Shown here: positions 37,799 to 50,720 of the stretch, piece by piece
How the letters are laid out: each line of letters begins with the position of its first letter
Numbering within the stretch: position 1 is the stretch's first letter
NCBI RefSeq assembly: GCF_958295425.1
Contig: NC_081142.1
Span: forward strand, 2,043,896-2,107,895
Direction of reading: 5' to 3'
Source: Solea solea
Taxonomy: Eukaryota > Chordata > Actinopteri > Pleuronectiformes > Soleidae
Length of the DNA: 64,000 bases
Translations under genes and position numbers: made by a program
The notes under the pieces: model-generated
The model's database searches: none
What the model saw: the letters and a program-made list of their open reading frames with translations, nothing else
What the model was told of the DNA's origin: nothing

Positions 37799-39465
37799 GT
37801 AAGCATGTCAGCGCTAATAGAAGTTCCTAATGGTTGTTTTACTAAACAGTTTATTGCAGCTGCCAATGACGCAGAGAAACCTGAAAATTAGGGCTGCGAG
37901 CAGCATGAACCACTTCCTCACACTCACTGTGACACCGCATTACCGGCTTGGCACGTCGTTTCAGAAGCCACATGAAATGTACAATTAGCATCCTGCATCA
38001 CCCGACAGTCTGTTTCAAACCTTTGGATAACAAGAGCAAGTCACAACCCTGTTGAGCTACCTGATGCTTTGCCTTTCCAAGCACCACAGTGCACTTTTAG
38101 CTTTCCATATGTGTGAAGGCACATTTCAAAGTCGTGTCAAAAATGCCTTAAAACTATGAGAATTTGCAGACTCTGTCTAGACAACAAGGAGAAATTGGAA
38201 CTAAGTTTTCACAGACATTGATTTGCTCCACGAGAGGAAACTGATGCTGAAAGATGTCATTTTCCACTTATATGAGGGCAAAGTTCAACATGTCTGTTTT
38301 TGAGGGAGCCTTGAAATGGTGTCTGTTTGTTCTTTATGTAAAGCTACATTAGCCCTTACATCTTACATCTTATTCCCTTTAAAACAGTTCATATGAAATG
38401 ATTTTTAGCCAGAGTTTTGTTGGCGAGTTGCAAAGAGACAGAGCAGCAGTGGCCTTTAAAGCATAAAATGATATGTGGGATTGATTTGTGCACCGTGAGT
38501 GATCTTTGGAAGAAAATTGAGGATAGAAATGTGGGAAGAAATACACTTTTTTTTTTACACTTTGTGGAGATTTGGTTTCCAGAGAAATTCACACAACAGA
38601 GCTGGGGCTGAGAAGATGCAAACCCAGGGCGAGAATACAAATATGAGTAGAAGGACAAAAGGCAACAGATTAGAGGGCTAATGTTCATTATCAAACCTGG
38701 TTATCTTTTAATGAGGTGGCGACACACTATTAATGGGGCAAAAACATCACAATGTAATAAAATGATGATAAAATCACATCATCCTTAATCTTATCCAAAA
38801 CTACACTGACAGGAAATGTGACCTTCTATCTTTTGTCTGAAGCAGAATCACATTTAATATCTGGATCGAGACCAAAAGGAAAAAAAAAAATGAAGTGAAT
38901 CAGAAATCCTTTTTTTATGCTTTTGTTCTTTAAGATGCACAGTGTCACATGGAAGGGAGCTGCAGGCTGTCAGAGTTCACTGCTGATCTGTCACCAAGGC
39001 TAATTAGAATCATTTTTAAAGTAATACATGCTTCCAAATACTGTGTTTTTTTACCACAGTAATTGTCCTCCGTGATATATATGCTTTTATTTCCCTGCAA
39101 TAACAGCAGAAAGTCTGGAAACACACTGTCTTTGCATGCAGTCCAATCCATTTGCACTGTCCCACTGCTTATTTCGTAAACTTTTCCCATTCCCACCCAT
39201 GCAGCGCTCAACAATTTGCGTCCCAGTTTATTTGTTCTGCTTCAGACATGAAGCAATGAGGGATAGTAAAGGCAAATGAAATGAGGGGAACTGTGTGATG
39301 AATGAGCTGATGGCGCCTGGAGCCAGAGTGTGAGGGATAATTTAATGTACATGGTGAGCCCACCAGGAGGTCAGTGACAGTCCAGCTAATCAGGACACAG
39401 ACACAGTGCACAGCCACATCAGCGTCTTCTTTTCATTTTGTCCTTTTATGCTCTGGGCCACCGCG

Positions 39466-39502
39466 CCCCCCCCCCCCCCCCACACACACACACACACACA
39501 AC
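39466..39502. repeat. Poly-C followed by (CA)n
   Basis: About 15 C residues followed at once by a (CA)n run. Confidence 0.92.
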
Positions 39503-40848
39503 CTCACCTCACATACACTGACAAAGCAAAGTTGTAAGCCACCACAGAATATGTAGACTCCGTCCTTCTCGAGAAGGTCAGCACATTCAGAATGACTGGA
39601 TTATGACTGGTGTGTCACAGTGGACCAGGAAGTGACCTGAAAGTGCTGCAACACTAATAGGCACTAATAACAATCTGTCCTCAGTGATCTCACCATGTGT
39701 CCTGGATGCATCTCATGTGACTACATGACATTGGATGAGCCCGGTATTCAACTACACACTGAGATACACCAATCCCACCGGTCAAAAACTTGTTTAATCC
39801 TGGATTTGAATGAGCGGGAACATGTTTAATCGGTATTCACTCACCAAGTCCCAGGTTAACGTGCTAATTTCTTCTTTATCTGTGTAATTTTTTTGTAGCT
39901 TTGTCATTGCTGCATCGTTTCTGGTACAACACTAAGATGCACATTCATCTTTCAGCCTTCAGCGCGGTCATTAGCCACAAAAGTCTTACTTTTTAAAACA
40001 CGGGACAGTGCTTGATTTGTCACTTCTCCGACTTGTTTTGTTTCCAGCGCATTTATGACGTCACATTTCACAAGTGGGTAAAAAAAGAAAAAGGTTGAAA
40101 GAAAAAACTCCACGGGGCAGAACGACCACTGGCAGTGGGAATGGTGTTAATTGCCTCATTAAGCTGGTTTACACAGGTTTAAAAAATCACAACTACACCT
40201 GCTAATTTTAGTGTGAAAGAGGCAAAAAAAAAGAAGAAAAGTGAGGAAATGAGAAATAAGACTGTGAATCAAAGCCCTACTGGTGCTGCTGTATTATTGA
40301 TTTAACCATTCAAAAAAGAGTTGTGTTGTGACAGTGGCTATTAATAAATCAGTTGCGATTGCATACACGTGGAATTTGAACAAACTCCTCCATGGCTTCA
40401 AATTTGAACAGGTCACTAGATGAGATGAGGATAAAAAGTTAGGAAAAGGTCTTGCAGATTCAAAGAGGCGTGGCCACTGCAACCATCGGAATGTTGGCGA
40501 ATTTTAACCCTCAACCAAGGAAGAGAAAGTGACCTGTAACTTCACTGCACATTGACTGATTGACTAGTTTGCTCCTGTTTCTCTACATCGTCTCCTTCTC
40601 CTTTCATTGGCTGTGAGCAGCCCTGTAGCAGGATGATAGATTAATCTTAATGACTGTGGGCGCAGTCGCAATGTTATTATCATAAACCATGCAGATACAA
40701 CCGATGCGTGAGTGTACACGTGCATAAAAAGGTATAAATCCAGCATAGGTTGTTGTTGGCTGCTGTAGCTCTAAGTGCCAATTAGATGTGATTCAGCTCC
40801 TGGAAGCTGCTTTTTCCACTCTTTTTATTTTGATGACCAGCTGACCCC

Positions 40849-40866
40849 TCCCCCCCCCCCCCCCCC
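40849..40866. repeat. Poly-C tract
   Basis: About 17 C residues, so poly-G on the other strand. Confidence 0.92.
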
Positions 40867-41110
40867 TTTGCACCGCTACATTCAGCATAATGCATATTTG
40901 GGTTCACACAATAACATGATCTGTCCTCACTTTCACTTTTATTATTATAGTTTTATTTATAGAGCTGTTAAAGTTTGGTTCAGTGTTTCACATTAAGGAT
41001 TCCTTTTATCTTGAGGTCGGACATTAAATGTGCAGGTTCAGGCTGGTAATTGAAATTTCCTAATGCATTTTTCTTTTCTTTTTTTTTGTTTGTGTGTGTG
41101 TGTGTTGCAG

Positions 41111-41251
41111 GTGTGCTGAGGATTCTCCTCAGGCCAGGCAGCTGCTGTCTCTGACTCTGGACCAGATAAGCCACACTCTCCTCCTCACCTTCCCCTCCTG
41201 TGTGGTCAGAGTGCCGGTGGCACGGTGCCAGCTCTACTCCCGGTGCATGAA
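41111..41251 (+). CDS. sema6b: sema6b internal exon 11 of 13 (end of sema domain, start of PSI)
   Basis: A 141-bp, phase 2-2 exon runs from tgtgttgcag to ATGAA|gtgagt. It reads [20 protein letters not shown], then [20 protein letters not shown] and [17 protein letters not shown] is the 6B form of the closing propeller strand, where 6A has C-V-I-K-V-P-L-G-R-C. The last cysteines begin the PSI domain. The acceptor combines a T-rich tract, a (TG)n run and ttgcag. Confidence 0.95.
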
Positions 41252-44200
41252 GTGAGTCCTCACCAAATTCTGTCCAAGTCCGGACACAGCAGGGCAGCAT
41301 AATAAGAAACAGGGTGACTATTTAGCATCCAGCAAATGTCCTTGAAGCCCTGCCAGCTCGTGATGCGCTGCTCTGTAGCTGACTTGAATTTTCTTGCAAT
41401 GATAATAATAATAGCAACCGACATGTCGCCCTTGAGCAAGGTGATAATCTGCTCACTGCTGTGTGATACTGAAATGACTCAAAACACAATAAATTGAACC
41501 AGTAAACTTTCATAAAATCTGTTTAATACACTGTTATTAAAAGAAAAGCTGTATTATTAGCGCTGACAGTATTTTTCTCCATATATTAATAATAACAAAC
41601 ATATTCCTGACAGTATAATACAGATTCTTATACATAAGTATGATAATCTGGACGATAATCTGCTACATTAAATCCTGAGCTAGTTGTTCCTGGTGTAGAT
41701 GTGTTTTCTTCATGGTCAGCTTTAATGTATAATCACAATGTTAAAATCATCTTTATAGCTTTCTATTTCCATACCTCGTCCAGTAGGTATTAGATGATCA
41801 GAGGCCACAAAGAAGAAGCAAAGTAAAACTTTATTTGTGTGGAAACACACAGAGCCCCTGAGGTGCAGGGATGAACATTTTTAGAGCAAACCTTTGCTCC
41901 TCAGGAAATCTCCCCAGATCTCTGCGGTCCCATATCCGAGTCAACCTTTTCTCCCTCACTCACTCATATTGCAGCTGGAGCTCCGTGGCTCCTCGCTCCT
42001 AACATATGGAATATGAGTGCTGGTCTGGGGCAGGAGGCTGCAGAGCTCCAGGGAGGTTTCACAGGGAACAAGTGTCATGCACGGTGAGGCAGGGCCACCT
42101 GAGGCACAGGGTGAGACGGAACACAACAATTACTGTGAGGGAACACAAAAGTTTTGTGAGAGAATGAAGTTTGCTCTAAAAAAAAAGGTCCCACCCTGAC
42201 CCTAGGGGGGCTCCGTGGAAACACAACAGGCCTAACACAAGAAATGTGCACCTTTAAAAATGTTAGAATAAAATGAAAATGAACAACCAATTGGAAAAAA
42301 CTAAATTAGAAATAATAAAAACGTAGAAATGAAATAATAAAATCCATAAAACCAGCAAATGCACTAAAGATAAGAGGAAAAGACCATGTTCTGAAACTTA
42401 AATCTTGTAAAGCTAAACTTTAAAGGGCATTTCAGTCAGACAAGCTACTTTTTATATATTTAAGGGGCGGTTCACGTGCAGCGTCAAATATATTATTTAC
42501 TATCACACATCAAGTTTTTCAACGTGCCCTTTGATACTCAGTTGAAAGAAGAAGGTCACACTGGAAGTAAACTCTGAACCTCCATCGTCCACACGAAGCT
42601 TCGGAATCAGCTGGTGAAGGGTTTGATGCTGGGAAACGCAGTGTTAATAATGTGTTCATTAATTCAGTGACGTTTGTTATGCCGGCGTTTTGTTTATTTA
42701 ACAGACGGATGCAACAGGAGCTCAAGCTTCTCTGTCTTGTTTACAGCAGCAGAAGTCTGACCTCACCATTTGCCTCTGACGTGTTGACACATAGGCAGTG
42801 GGGGGGGGGTAATGTGTGAGTGTTGAGTGTTGATGTCTGTGGTTGTGGCGCGTTGGCGATCAATTAAATTCACACCAGCGTATCAAACGTGCACTGAACC
42901 AGGTGAGACACACATTCACTCACTCTTGTCTCAGTATGAGAGTTAATGTCCTGTGTGTGTCTGAGTATGTTCACGAATCATTAGTGACATCTCAGCAGCT
43001 CAGGTTTGAAATTTGTAACCTCTGTTTGTGAGAGCTTTTGATTTTAGTCGCTGATGTGCTGGTCGATGTCTGACCAGCTTTCAGCTCACACACTCAGATC
43101 AGAACATCTTCCAGTGAAAGCTCTGGGGCCACGTGGTTCGTGTGGTGGTCAGCACTCAAGCAGCAAGAAGATCTGGGTTCACAACCTAGTCAGAACAAGG
43201 GTCTTTCTGCATGTTCTCCCCATGTGTTGGTGGGTTTTTACCGGGTTCTCCAGTTTCCTCCCACAGCCGAAAAACATGCAAAATGGGGATTAGGTCAAAC
43301 TGGACACTCTAAATGGACCATAGGTGTGAGAGTGAATGGTTGTTAGGCCCATCATTCAAATCTTATGTTTTGCAGTAAACCACTGTTGAGGTTCTCACGC
43401 TGTATTATTAGTCAGCATTGAATAATCCCATGTGGAAAACTACTTCCAAATATGCCACAGGCTTGTACGTGTATACAATGCCTTCCATTTACGACTGGTG
43501 ATCCTTCACAATGAACATTTGTATTTTGTTAGACATGACCACGCATTTTCACTGTGATTTGTGGTTGTGAATGAATGAGTATTTTCAAAAGCAACAAAAA
43601 CAGCCTGTTTGCTGCAGATGTCAAGGACATCTTGAGATTTTAGAGATGTATTGTTGTATGGAGAAACAAAAATGTGGTAAAAATGTATCTAATTTAACTT
43701 TTCATCTCATTTAGCTTTGCCTCCTGAAAATCAAATTCAGAAAACATGTCTTACAGAGGACACACAAGCTGTTTCAGATATGAACTCCAGAAAATGTACC
43801 GACAATTGAATCCAGACTTTTGTCAACCAACTGTGATGTCACCCGCTGGTTTGTGAAGCTGCGGGTTTAGTGTTTTGGCCAGCACCATGTTCAACCGCAC
43901 TTAAATAAAAGCCATTGGTGTCGTCCCTTAAGGGCCGTTCAAGTGAATATCAGTTTAGAGGAAGGTGATGGAGGCACTCAAAAGAGAAAAACAAAAACAA
44001 GGTAGAATGTTCTTTAAAAGCCATAAGTCTAATGGTTAAATCATCTTTGTCAAAGCCACAGTCAAATCACAAAAACACACAACATACAGACTGTCCTTGT
44101 TGCGATTAAGATGTCACCTATAACCAAACGCTTAAATCTCAATTTTTTGTGTTATTAGTCCCACATCTGCAACAAGGAACACAACATTCACAAGAGCAGG

Positions 44201-44983
44201 ACATTGTCCATGTTAGAAACCAAAAGACAAATATCACCTGCAGCCAGGCTCCTATTGGATGATGCCAGCTGTCAATCACACTGGCGTCCACTCGCATGTT
44301 TTTCTCTAAATGGAAACAAAAATTGACATCATGTGATATTAAAGAAGACTTGAGACTGGTGATTGAGACCATTAACTTCAACCCTATGGTTACAAGGCCA
44401 AGAGCAAGAGGAAAGGAATTGCCCTTGTAACTGGAGGGTTGCCGGTTCAAATCCCATGGATGGATGGGTCAGTGGGTATTCTAATTATAAATGCACAAAC
44501 TTCCATTTAAACTGAGTTATTATTTTAGCCACTGTTCAATGCATTTGTATTTTCTGACGAGGCTCACCCTGCAAAGTGAAAGACCACTTTTCCATTTTTC
44601 ATACACGGCCTTTGATGCCGACACTCGTCCACTCACTCATTCATTGGGAGGTTTTTCTCCGGTGCTCTAACATGGACTCACTTGAACATTTGCCGCATAA
44701 TATTTGACTAATGGGCTGACAGGGAATGTTCTGCCAAGCGTCTGCCACTACATATGCGAATATTCCCATTCACACATACTGTACAGCAATCATTTTAAAT
44801 AAATGTCCAGAATTCATTCATCGCATGTCTGCAAACAGCCACACGGACATTCCAAGGAAAGATAAGCAGTGTACAAGCAACAAGAAAGAACTGAATAATC
44901 TATAATGTATGAAAACCATCATCAGTGTAGTGATTTTTTTGAATTACAGTCAAGAGCAAATGGATGTTTTTGTGTCTGTGCAG
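41252..44983 (+). other. 3.7 kb sema6b intron
   Basis: A phase-2 intron. It contains a fish interspersed repeat (about 43118-43350), a weak tRNA-like remnant at 44390-44465, and a possible inverted-repeat element fragment around 42180-42270. The rest is AT-rich without recognised features. Confidence 0.82.
43118..43350 (+). mobile_element. Fish interspersed repeat (gtttgcatgttctcc family), copy 2
   Basis: It contains gtggtcagcactcaagcagc, tgcatgttctccccatgtgt, ggttctccagtttcctccca and ctaaatggaccataggtgtg, matching copy 1 segment by segment and preserving more of the 3' half. Confidence 0.72.
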
Positions 44984-45061
44984 GAGCTGCATCGCCTCCA
45001 GAGATCCTTACTGTGGCTGGACCAAAGGAAGCACCTGCTCTTTCCTCAGACCTGGAACTAG
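44984..45061 (+). CDS. sema6b: sema6b internal exon 12 of 13 (PSI domain core)
   Basis: A 78-bp, phase 2-2 exon encodes SCIASRDPYCGWTKGSTCSF, then LRPGT. S-R-D-P-Y-C-G-W is the PSI signature shared by semaphorins and plexins. The acceptor is tctgtgcag. The donor, ACTAG|gtttga, departs from consensus at +3 and +4, making it the weakest donor among these exons. Removing 26 codons would keep frame but destroy the PSI fold. Confidence 0.94.
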   Translation, partial: ELHRLQRSLLWLDQRKHLLFPQTWN

Positions 45062-45446
45062 GTTTGACACCTCTCTGATTCTATATCCATCACTGTGACA
45101 CATGTACACACACTGTGCGTCACACACCAACACTCTGCCAGTCAGGTTTGGGTCTCCTGTCTCTCTCAGAATGTTTTAGTGTCTTCTCCTAAACACGTGT
45201 TTTATATTATTTTGTTTTCGTTTGGATTCCTTCTTCCTCTCAAGGTTGTGTTTCGGACAGTAAAGCCCATAGAGACACATAAATTACACTTCTCTGTTCT
45301 GCGCGTGACAGTTTGAGCCTCTGAGTAACATCGGTGTCCTCTAAGTAGTCACACCGTCTCCTCTGTCTCCTCTTATTGATTCAATATGTTCACTGCTGCT
45401 GCTGTGATGCAACGGCAGGTTCTTTCACTTAGTTTGTTGTCGCAGA

Positions 45447-45475
45447 GTTGTGTGTGTGTGTGTGTGTGTGTGTGG
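45447..45475. repeat. (TG)n microsatellite
   Basis: A TG run shortly after exon 12. Another is at 47063-47086. Confidence 0.92.
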
Positions 45476-47321
45476 TCAAACAGTCCATGCTCAGTTAATG
45501 CTCAGTAAAACACAGTTTAATTGCATTTAATGTCTTTGTCCCAGTAAACAAGCACTCAGTTTATTGAATGTCCATCTTTGTTCTGCACAAGTACGACTTC
45601 TTCCAACTATGTCCAAACAATTTACAGCAAGTTCAGGGATTTTGAATAAAATAATTATATATTACGTTCTTAGTAGTTTTTTTTCTATCGAATAAATACA
45701 CATACAAGTTATTCTTAGAAAGATAAAAATGAACTTATGGTTATAGTTACTTATAAAAAAGATGTTTTTTGTAAGAACTCATTCTCACTCTTTCATTTAT
45801 TAGTAGCTCTTATGAAATAAGATACACGAGAGGCAGAGGATTGTTACATGTTACCAACTGAACAGTCTTTCAAAATAAGAGCCACTGACTTCAGCATTTT
45901 ACTTCTTCTTTTATCAAACGTTTGCCGTCACACTTAATGATAAAAATTGCTTACGATCGATATCTTAAAAAATTAAAATAAACAGTTTTTAATGATATCT
46001 TTCATTCTACTAGTTAACTCAGTCGAATGAAATAAAATACAAGTTTTTATGTTTCCAGCAAAAGCTTGGCATCAAATTGTCATTCTTATAACATATAATT
46101 CACGTTTTTTATGGTGTCTTTCATTGTATTAGGTAGTCCTATATAATAAAATACACATTTTAATGTACTTCCACACCTGTTTTAATACATTAGTGGTGAC
46201 AGGAAGTCGTCACACTTTTGCACAAAATCAGGTTTCCGGTGCAAATCAGTTACTCTGAGTTTTCTTACTATACTTTTTCTTACTTAAAAATATTCAATGC
46301 ATAATCCTGATCTCACGGTCAGTCTAGCAAGTGTACAGACCCAGACATTTGCCATGTTTTTTCTTTATCCTTTGTGTTCCAGCTTCTTTATAGCATTATT
46401 TCCAGGTCAAAGCCTCAGGGGGAGGAAGTGAAGCCAGCTTCAGTCCGGCTGAATGTTCACCTGCAGTAGTAATTTGACTCCCAATCACAGTTTAATACAA
46501 TTTCAGCTGGACTAACATGTTTACATGTATTTTAAGTCCAATTTTAGTTGGACTAATCCAATAATTCATTTCTTTCTAACATAATGTTAAGATACTGACT
46601 GTCTGTGAAGCACATACACACACAGATAAAATGCTGTCTGTGTGTGTGTATCTCCTTGTATGCCTGGCCACGTTTGTGTGTTAGTGTTTGTGTGTTTGTG
46701 TGTTTAGTGTTTGTGAGACCTCCCTCCTCCTGCTGCTCAAACTCTGCAGTCCGTCCCGACAGTTCACCTCCAGCCTTCGCTGCCTTCGCCCGGTGAAATC
46801 AAATCTCTCTTTAGTCAGACGGCTGACTGCATTAGGTTTGAAAGGCACATGTGTAGAAGCAGCAGAACAGACAACATGGGCCTTAAAGACCACCTGAGGC
46901 CGCCCGCTTATACTATTAAAGGCCTCTGTGTTGGTCTGATTAGATTTAACAAGGGCAGTCAACTCGACAATTGATTTTGCATCGAGTTACTGTGGATTTC
47001 CTCTTTGTGGAATCGTGCAGCTCCTCTTTGCAAACAGCACAAGGGTAGTTTCATCGTAGTACGTGTGTGTGTGTGTGTGTGTGTGTTTCTCGTTTTCCAA
47101 GGTTTATGTGGTTCACTGTCACAGTCATTCAGTTAACAGTGTGACACAAAAGTGTGAAAGTGGTGTTAAAACAACTGTTGACTCATCATTGTATTGCATT
47201 TAATTCATTTGTTGTGTATGATGGTTGTATATGTCTGTTTGTGTTATAATCTGTAAACTGTTGGACAAGAGATTTTTAAATCTCAATCTTTTCACTATAT
47301 ACACTATGTTTTCTATATATG

Positions 47322-47460
47322 TGAGAGCAGCTGTGGATCAGTGGGTACAGTGAGTCACATTCTTGATGGAAGGTTGGCAGTCTGATCCCGGGCCTCATAG
47401 TTTTAGTCGTTCCCAGAAACCAACAGATGGGCAGTGAGTGGGAGACTTTATGCAAGGATT
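47322..47460 (+). mobile_element. Second tRNA-like SINE head next to a SINE
   Basis: Sequence tggatcagtgggtacagtga followed by a B-box-like ggcagtctgatcccggg resembles a SINE head. It is shorter and more decayed than the copy 80 bp downstream. Confidence 0.5.
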
Positions 47461-47535
47461 TCTTTTCAGGATATTACTTAAGATATAGTCAATATACCAC
47501 GTGCATGATATTAAGTTGTCAAACATATACACACA

Positions 47536-47742
47536 TTTGCAGATCAGTGGTAGAGCAAGTTGTCTTTCAACTGGAAGGTTGTGGGTTCAATTCCCGGCTC
47601 CACTTGTCTACATGCTGATGTATACTTGGGGAAACACTTAACCCCAGATTGCTCCTCTGAGTGAATGGGTGTGACTGAGTGAAACTCTAATGTAAAGCAG
47701 CTTTGAGAGACTAGAAAAGTGCTATATGAATACAGGCTGTTT

Positions 47743-47745
<3 letters not shown>
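47536..47745 (+). mobile_element. tRNA-derived SINE, near full length
   Basis: The best preserved SINE here has head agatcagtggtagagcaag, B-box gtgggttcaattcccgg, a body with gagtgaatgggtgtgactg, and tail gactagaaaagtgctatatg. It is followed at once by a 54-bp (AT)n tract at 47747-47800, which may have grown from the SINE tail. Confidence 0.8.

Positions 47746-47746
<1 letters not shown>

Positions 47747-47800
<54 letters not shown>
47747..47800. repeat. (AT)n microsatellite after a SINE
   Basis: A 54-bp AT run immediately following the SINE at 47536-47745. Confidence 0.95.
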
Positions 47801-47803
<3 letters not shown>

Positions 47804-48088
47804 CATACAGTTTAATTAAAATTGCTACTTTCCGGTGACATTAAACAATATGAGGTGTTAACTTGTACATATTTGCTCTTGCTAAGATGTATTTTGTGAA
47901 TTAGGCAGCAGTGTTGAGGAAAAATAATGAAGCCTCTCTGGGCTTCACCCTTAACCCAAATTGCTCCATGCGGTGTATGGGAGAAAAAGTGCTGCATATC
48001 AATGTGCTGCATGTGTGTGAATGGGTGAATAGCAAAAAAGTGTACTGTAAATTGTTTTCAGGGCTCATCCTTACTCCAAAATCACTAT

Positions 48089-48353
48089 TGGCCCTTTTCC
48101 ACTGTGAATGGTCCCAGCTCGCCTCGGCACGGCACAGTTTAGATTGGTTTTCGGCAGTGTTCAGCTTGTTTCTTGTGGGACGTCTCGTCCTGTCACGGCA
48201 CTCTGACCAATCAGTGGCCGGCAGACGACGTCACACATAGTACTTACTTGGCGCTTGGACCCTCGCCAGAGCAGGTACTAAAATTACTATGCTAGTGGAC
48301 ACACAACTTAACCGTGCCCTGCTGTGCTGAGGCGAGCCGGTGGAAACACGGCA
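48089..48353. mobile_element. Inverted-repeat element (MITE-like), second copy
   Basis: It begins gcccttttccactgtg, ends gccggtggaaacacggc, and contains ctgaccaatcagtggccggc, the reverse complement of the core seen at 34751-35241. It is therefore the same family inserted in the opposite orientation, and shorter. Confidence 0.7.
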
Positions 48354-48899
48354 TATATACAATCCATCTACTGAATCTTTTACTGTAATTCTAACGTGTG
48401 CCATTAGAGTGCCATAGCAGACTCAATGCAACACAATAACACCAAGCAAATAGATGTATTTGCAGGTCGTAACAAAGAGAGAACAAATAAAAGAGATGTT
48501 CAGTTGTGTTGAGTCCAATTTAATGAAACATTTCACAAACCTAATGCAGAACATGTAAAGCCGTTCTACTTTAAAGTGTGTTTCCACTGTTCAGAAACAT
48601 TATCTCGATGTATATTTTGTGAAATTGCTCTGAGAGAAAACTGCACTACAGCAATTACTGTTAGTGAATTATTAGCGGGCGTTATTTCCTCCTTAATAAT
48701 CCCATGTATCCCCTCGGTGCAGGCGTATCCTCTGGGATGTAAGCACTCATGGCCAGACATCTGTAAACACAGTTCAGCATTCACAAACATATGGTCTTTA
48801 TCACTTTATGCTTTATTATTAAGCTTTTAAAGCTAGTATATCTGGGGAAAATGGGGTGGAAGGAAAAACATAAAAAAATTAAAAAATACGGAAAAACAA

Positions 48900-48929
48900 G
48901 CACACACACCCACACACACACACACACAC
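48900..48929. repeat. (CA)n microsatellite
   Basis: A CA run with one CC interruption. Confidence 0.92.
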
Positions 48930-49749
48930 AAATCTAATGCAGACAAAATAAATTCCCCACAGTGCACAAGAGGCAACCAACTGAAGAAAAAACATTGCTC
49001 TTTATTAAGATGACAACCGCTGTAGGTTCACTACACACTTGGAGCCATTTGTTAGAGAGATTTGTGGACGTTTAAACCACAGATGTTGACTGCGTCGCTT
49101 CCTGAGCCTTCAGCTAATTGCAGAATACTGACTTCTTAGTCTCGTATCCCGTTCAGCTCAATCCATCATCCCCAGACATTCAGGCTTTTTTAAAAAAAGG
49201 TTGTTTGTAGGGTTCATGCGTCGACAGTGAACAACCGTGGAGAAACTTTAAAATGTGTGTAGTTTTTGTTGTTGCTATTTGCTTTTGATTGATTCAGTTT
49301 TAAAAGACGCTGTTTTCACAGGGCTTTAGCAGTTATGAGTAAGCTCATATATATTGTAATGTTGCTTCAATTATTACGTAGGCTTGCATCATATCACCTG
49401 AGCCCCGCTGCTGCCGAGTGCTCGCTGGTGAAAGTGATTCTCTCTCAGAAAAACTGCTTGGTTACATGTGTGAGACTCACTGGTTATCTCTGAGGTTAGT
49501 TGATGTTCTTTTTAGATAGCTGGTTAACTATTTTGGTGAATATACTGTACATACTTAAATGAGTACAAGAAATATCTTTTTTTTTGACCATTTCTATCCC
49601 AGACAAAGCATGTCAGTTTTTTCACAGGTTAAACACATAATATAAAATGTGTTAATTAGCGGCTTTCACATGTATTGTCTTTGTCTGCAGAGAGAACAAG
49701 GCAGGTTATTCCCTCCAGTTATTTCATTCAACTTAAACTAAATCAATTT

Positions 49750-49985
49750 TGGGCTGCAACTAACGATTATTTTCATCATCGATTAACCTGTCGATTAATG
49801 AGCTTGTGTTTCCCAAACCTCAAAATGACGATGTTCTTAAATGTCTTGTTTTTATGTTTTTTTCTTGTTATATGGAGCAAAGAAATCAGAAAATATTCAC
49901 ATTCAAGAGGCTGAAGAATCAGAAAAGTGTGTTTGAATTCATTGAGAAAAAAAAATAACCTGTCAAATTGATAAATTGACTTGCA
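49750..49985 (+). repeat. Dispersed repeat (gggctgcaactaacgattat type)
   Basis: It starts gggctgcaactaacgattat, then has catcgattaacctgtcgatt, and ends near ctgtcaaattgataaattga. The form is well known as a dispersed fish repeat. A related fragment may lie at 63470-63545 (gctgcaattaaagactattt, with attaatcattgaaacgatta). Confidence 0.65.
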
Positions 49986-50697
49986 TGAGTGCACGAGCTT
50001 CATTGACCTCATTTACTTGGACACTAATTCTGAATAAGACATTCCGATGAGGATGTTTACGTGTGTTGCTAACGGACTATTTAAATCAGTGTGATTATGA
50101 CTCATGTCTGCGTTGCGTTCACAGCTGCATGATAATGTGATTAAGACGTGATGCGTGCGTTCAGTATGACGTTATTCAGGTTACAGTCATCAGAAGATGC
50201 TAGAAGGCATTCATCATGTTAATATATCAAAATATTGCTGTAAACCTAGATGTTAAAGTCTAGTTTCTAATCTGCGTTGCACAAATCACCACTCTGAACT
50301 TGGGGCATTATGGGGGATTTTTCTAGGTCAGATCAATTGACAGCAGCAGGTTTGGGCAAAGGCTGACGCCTGCTTTATCAGCCTTGCTGTGTATCTTTTG
50401 GATACTTTCCAGAAATATGACTGGAGGTCTGGCTCGGAAAGTTTTGGAAAATGTCTGGAGTGACATTTGTTGACATTTGCGTGCATTTGTGTTCTCACAC
50501 GGAAACGTCTGGAAAATCTGACAGAAACGTCTGGACGTCAGTGTGTGTCTGAAACAGCTTTAGACATAAACATGAGAGAAAACTCACTGGAGATGTTTTT
50601 CACACCTTCATCACGACACGTATATTTATATATTTTCTTCTGCCCATTGTAACCTTTCAGTTTTTCCCTGATTCGCTGAAAGCCATTGTAGGTTTTT

Positions 50698-50720
50698 CTC
50701 TCTCTCTCTCTCTCTCTCTG
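50698..50720. repeat. (CT)n microsatellite
   Basis: A CT run in the intron before exon 13. Confidence 0.92.

Larger units (their letters stand above)
37799..41110 (+). other. 3.3 kb sema6b intron
   Basis: A phase-2 intron. It has poly-C tracts at 39467-39480 (followed by (CA)n) and 40849-40866. It ends with a T-rich tract, (TG)n and ttgcag. I recognise no mobile element or exon in it. Confidence 0.85.
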
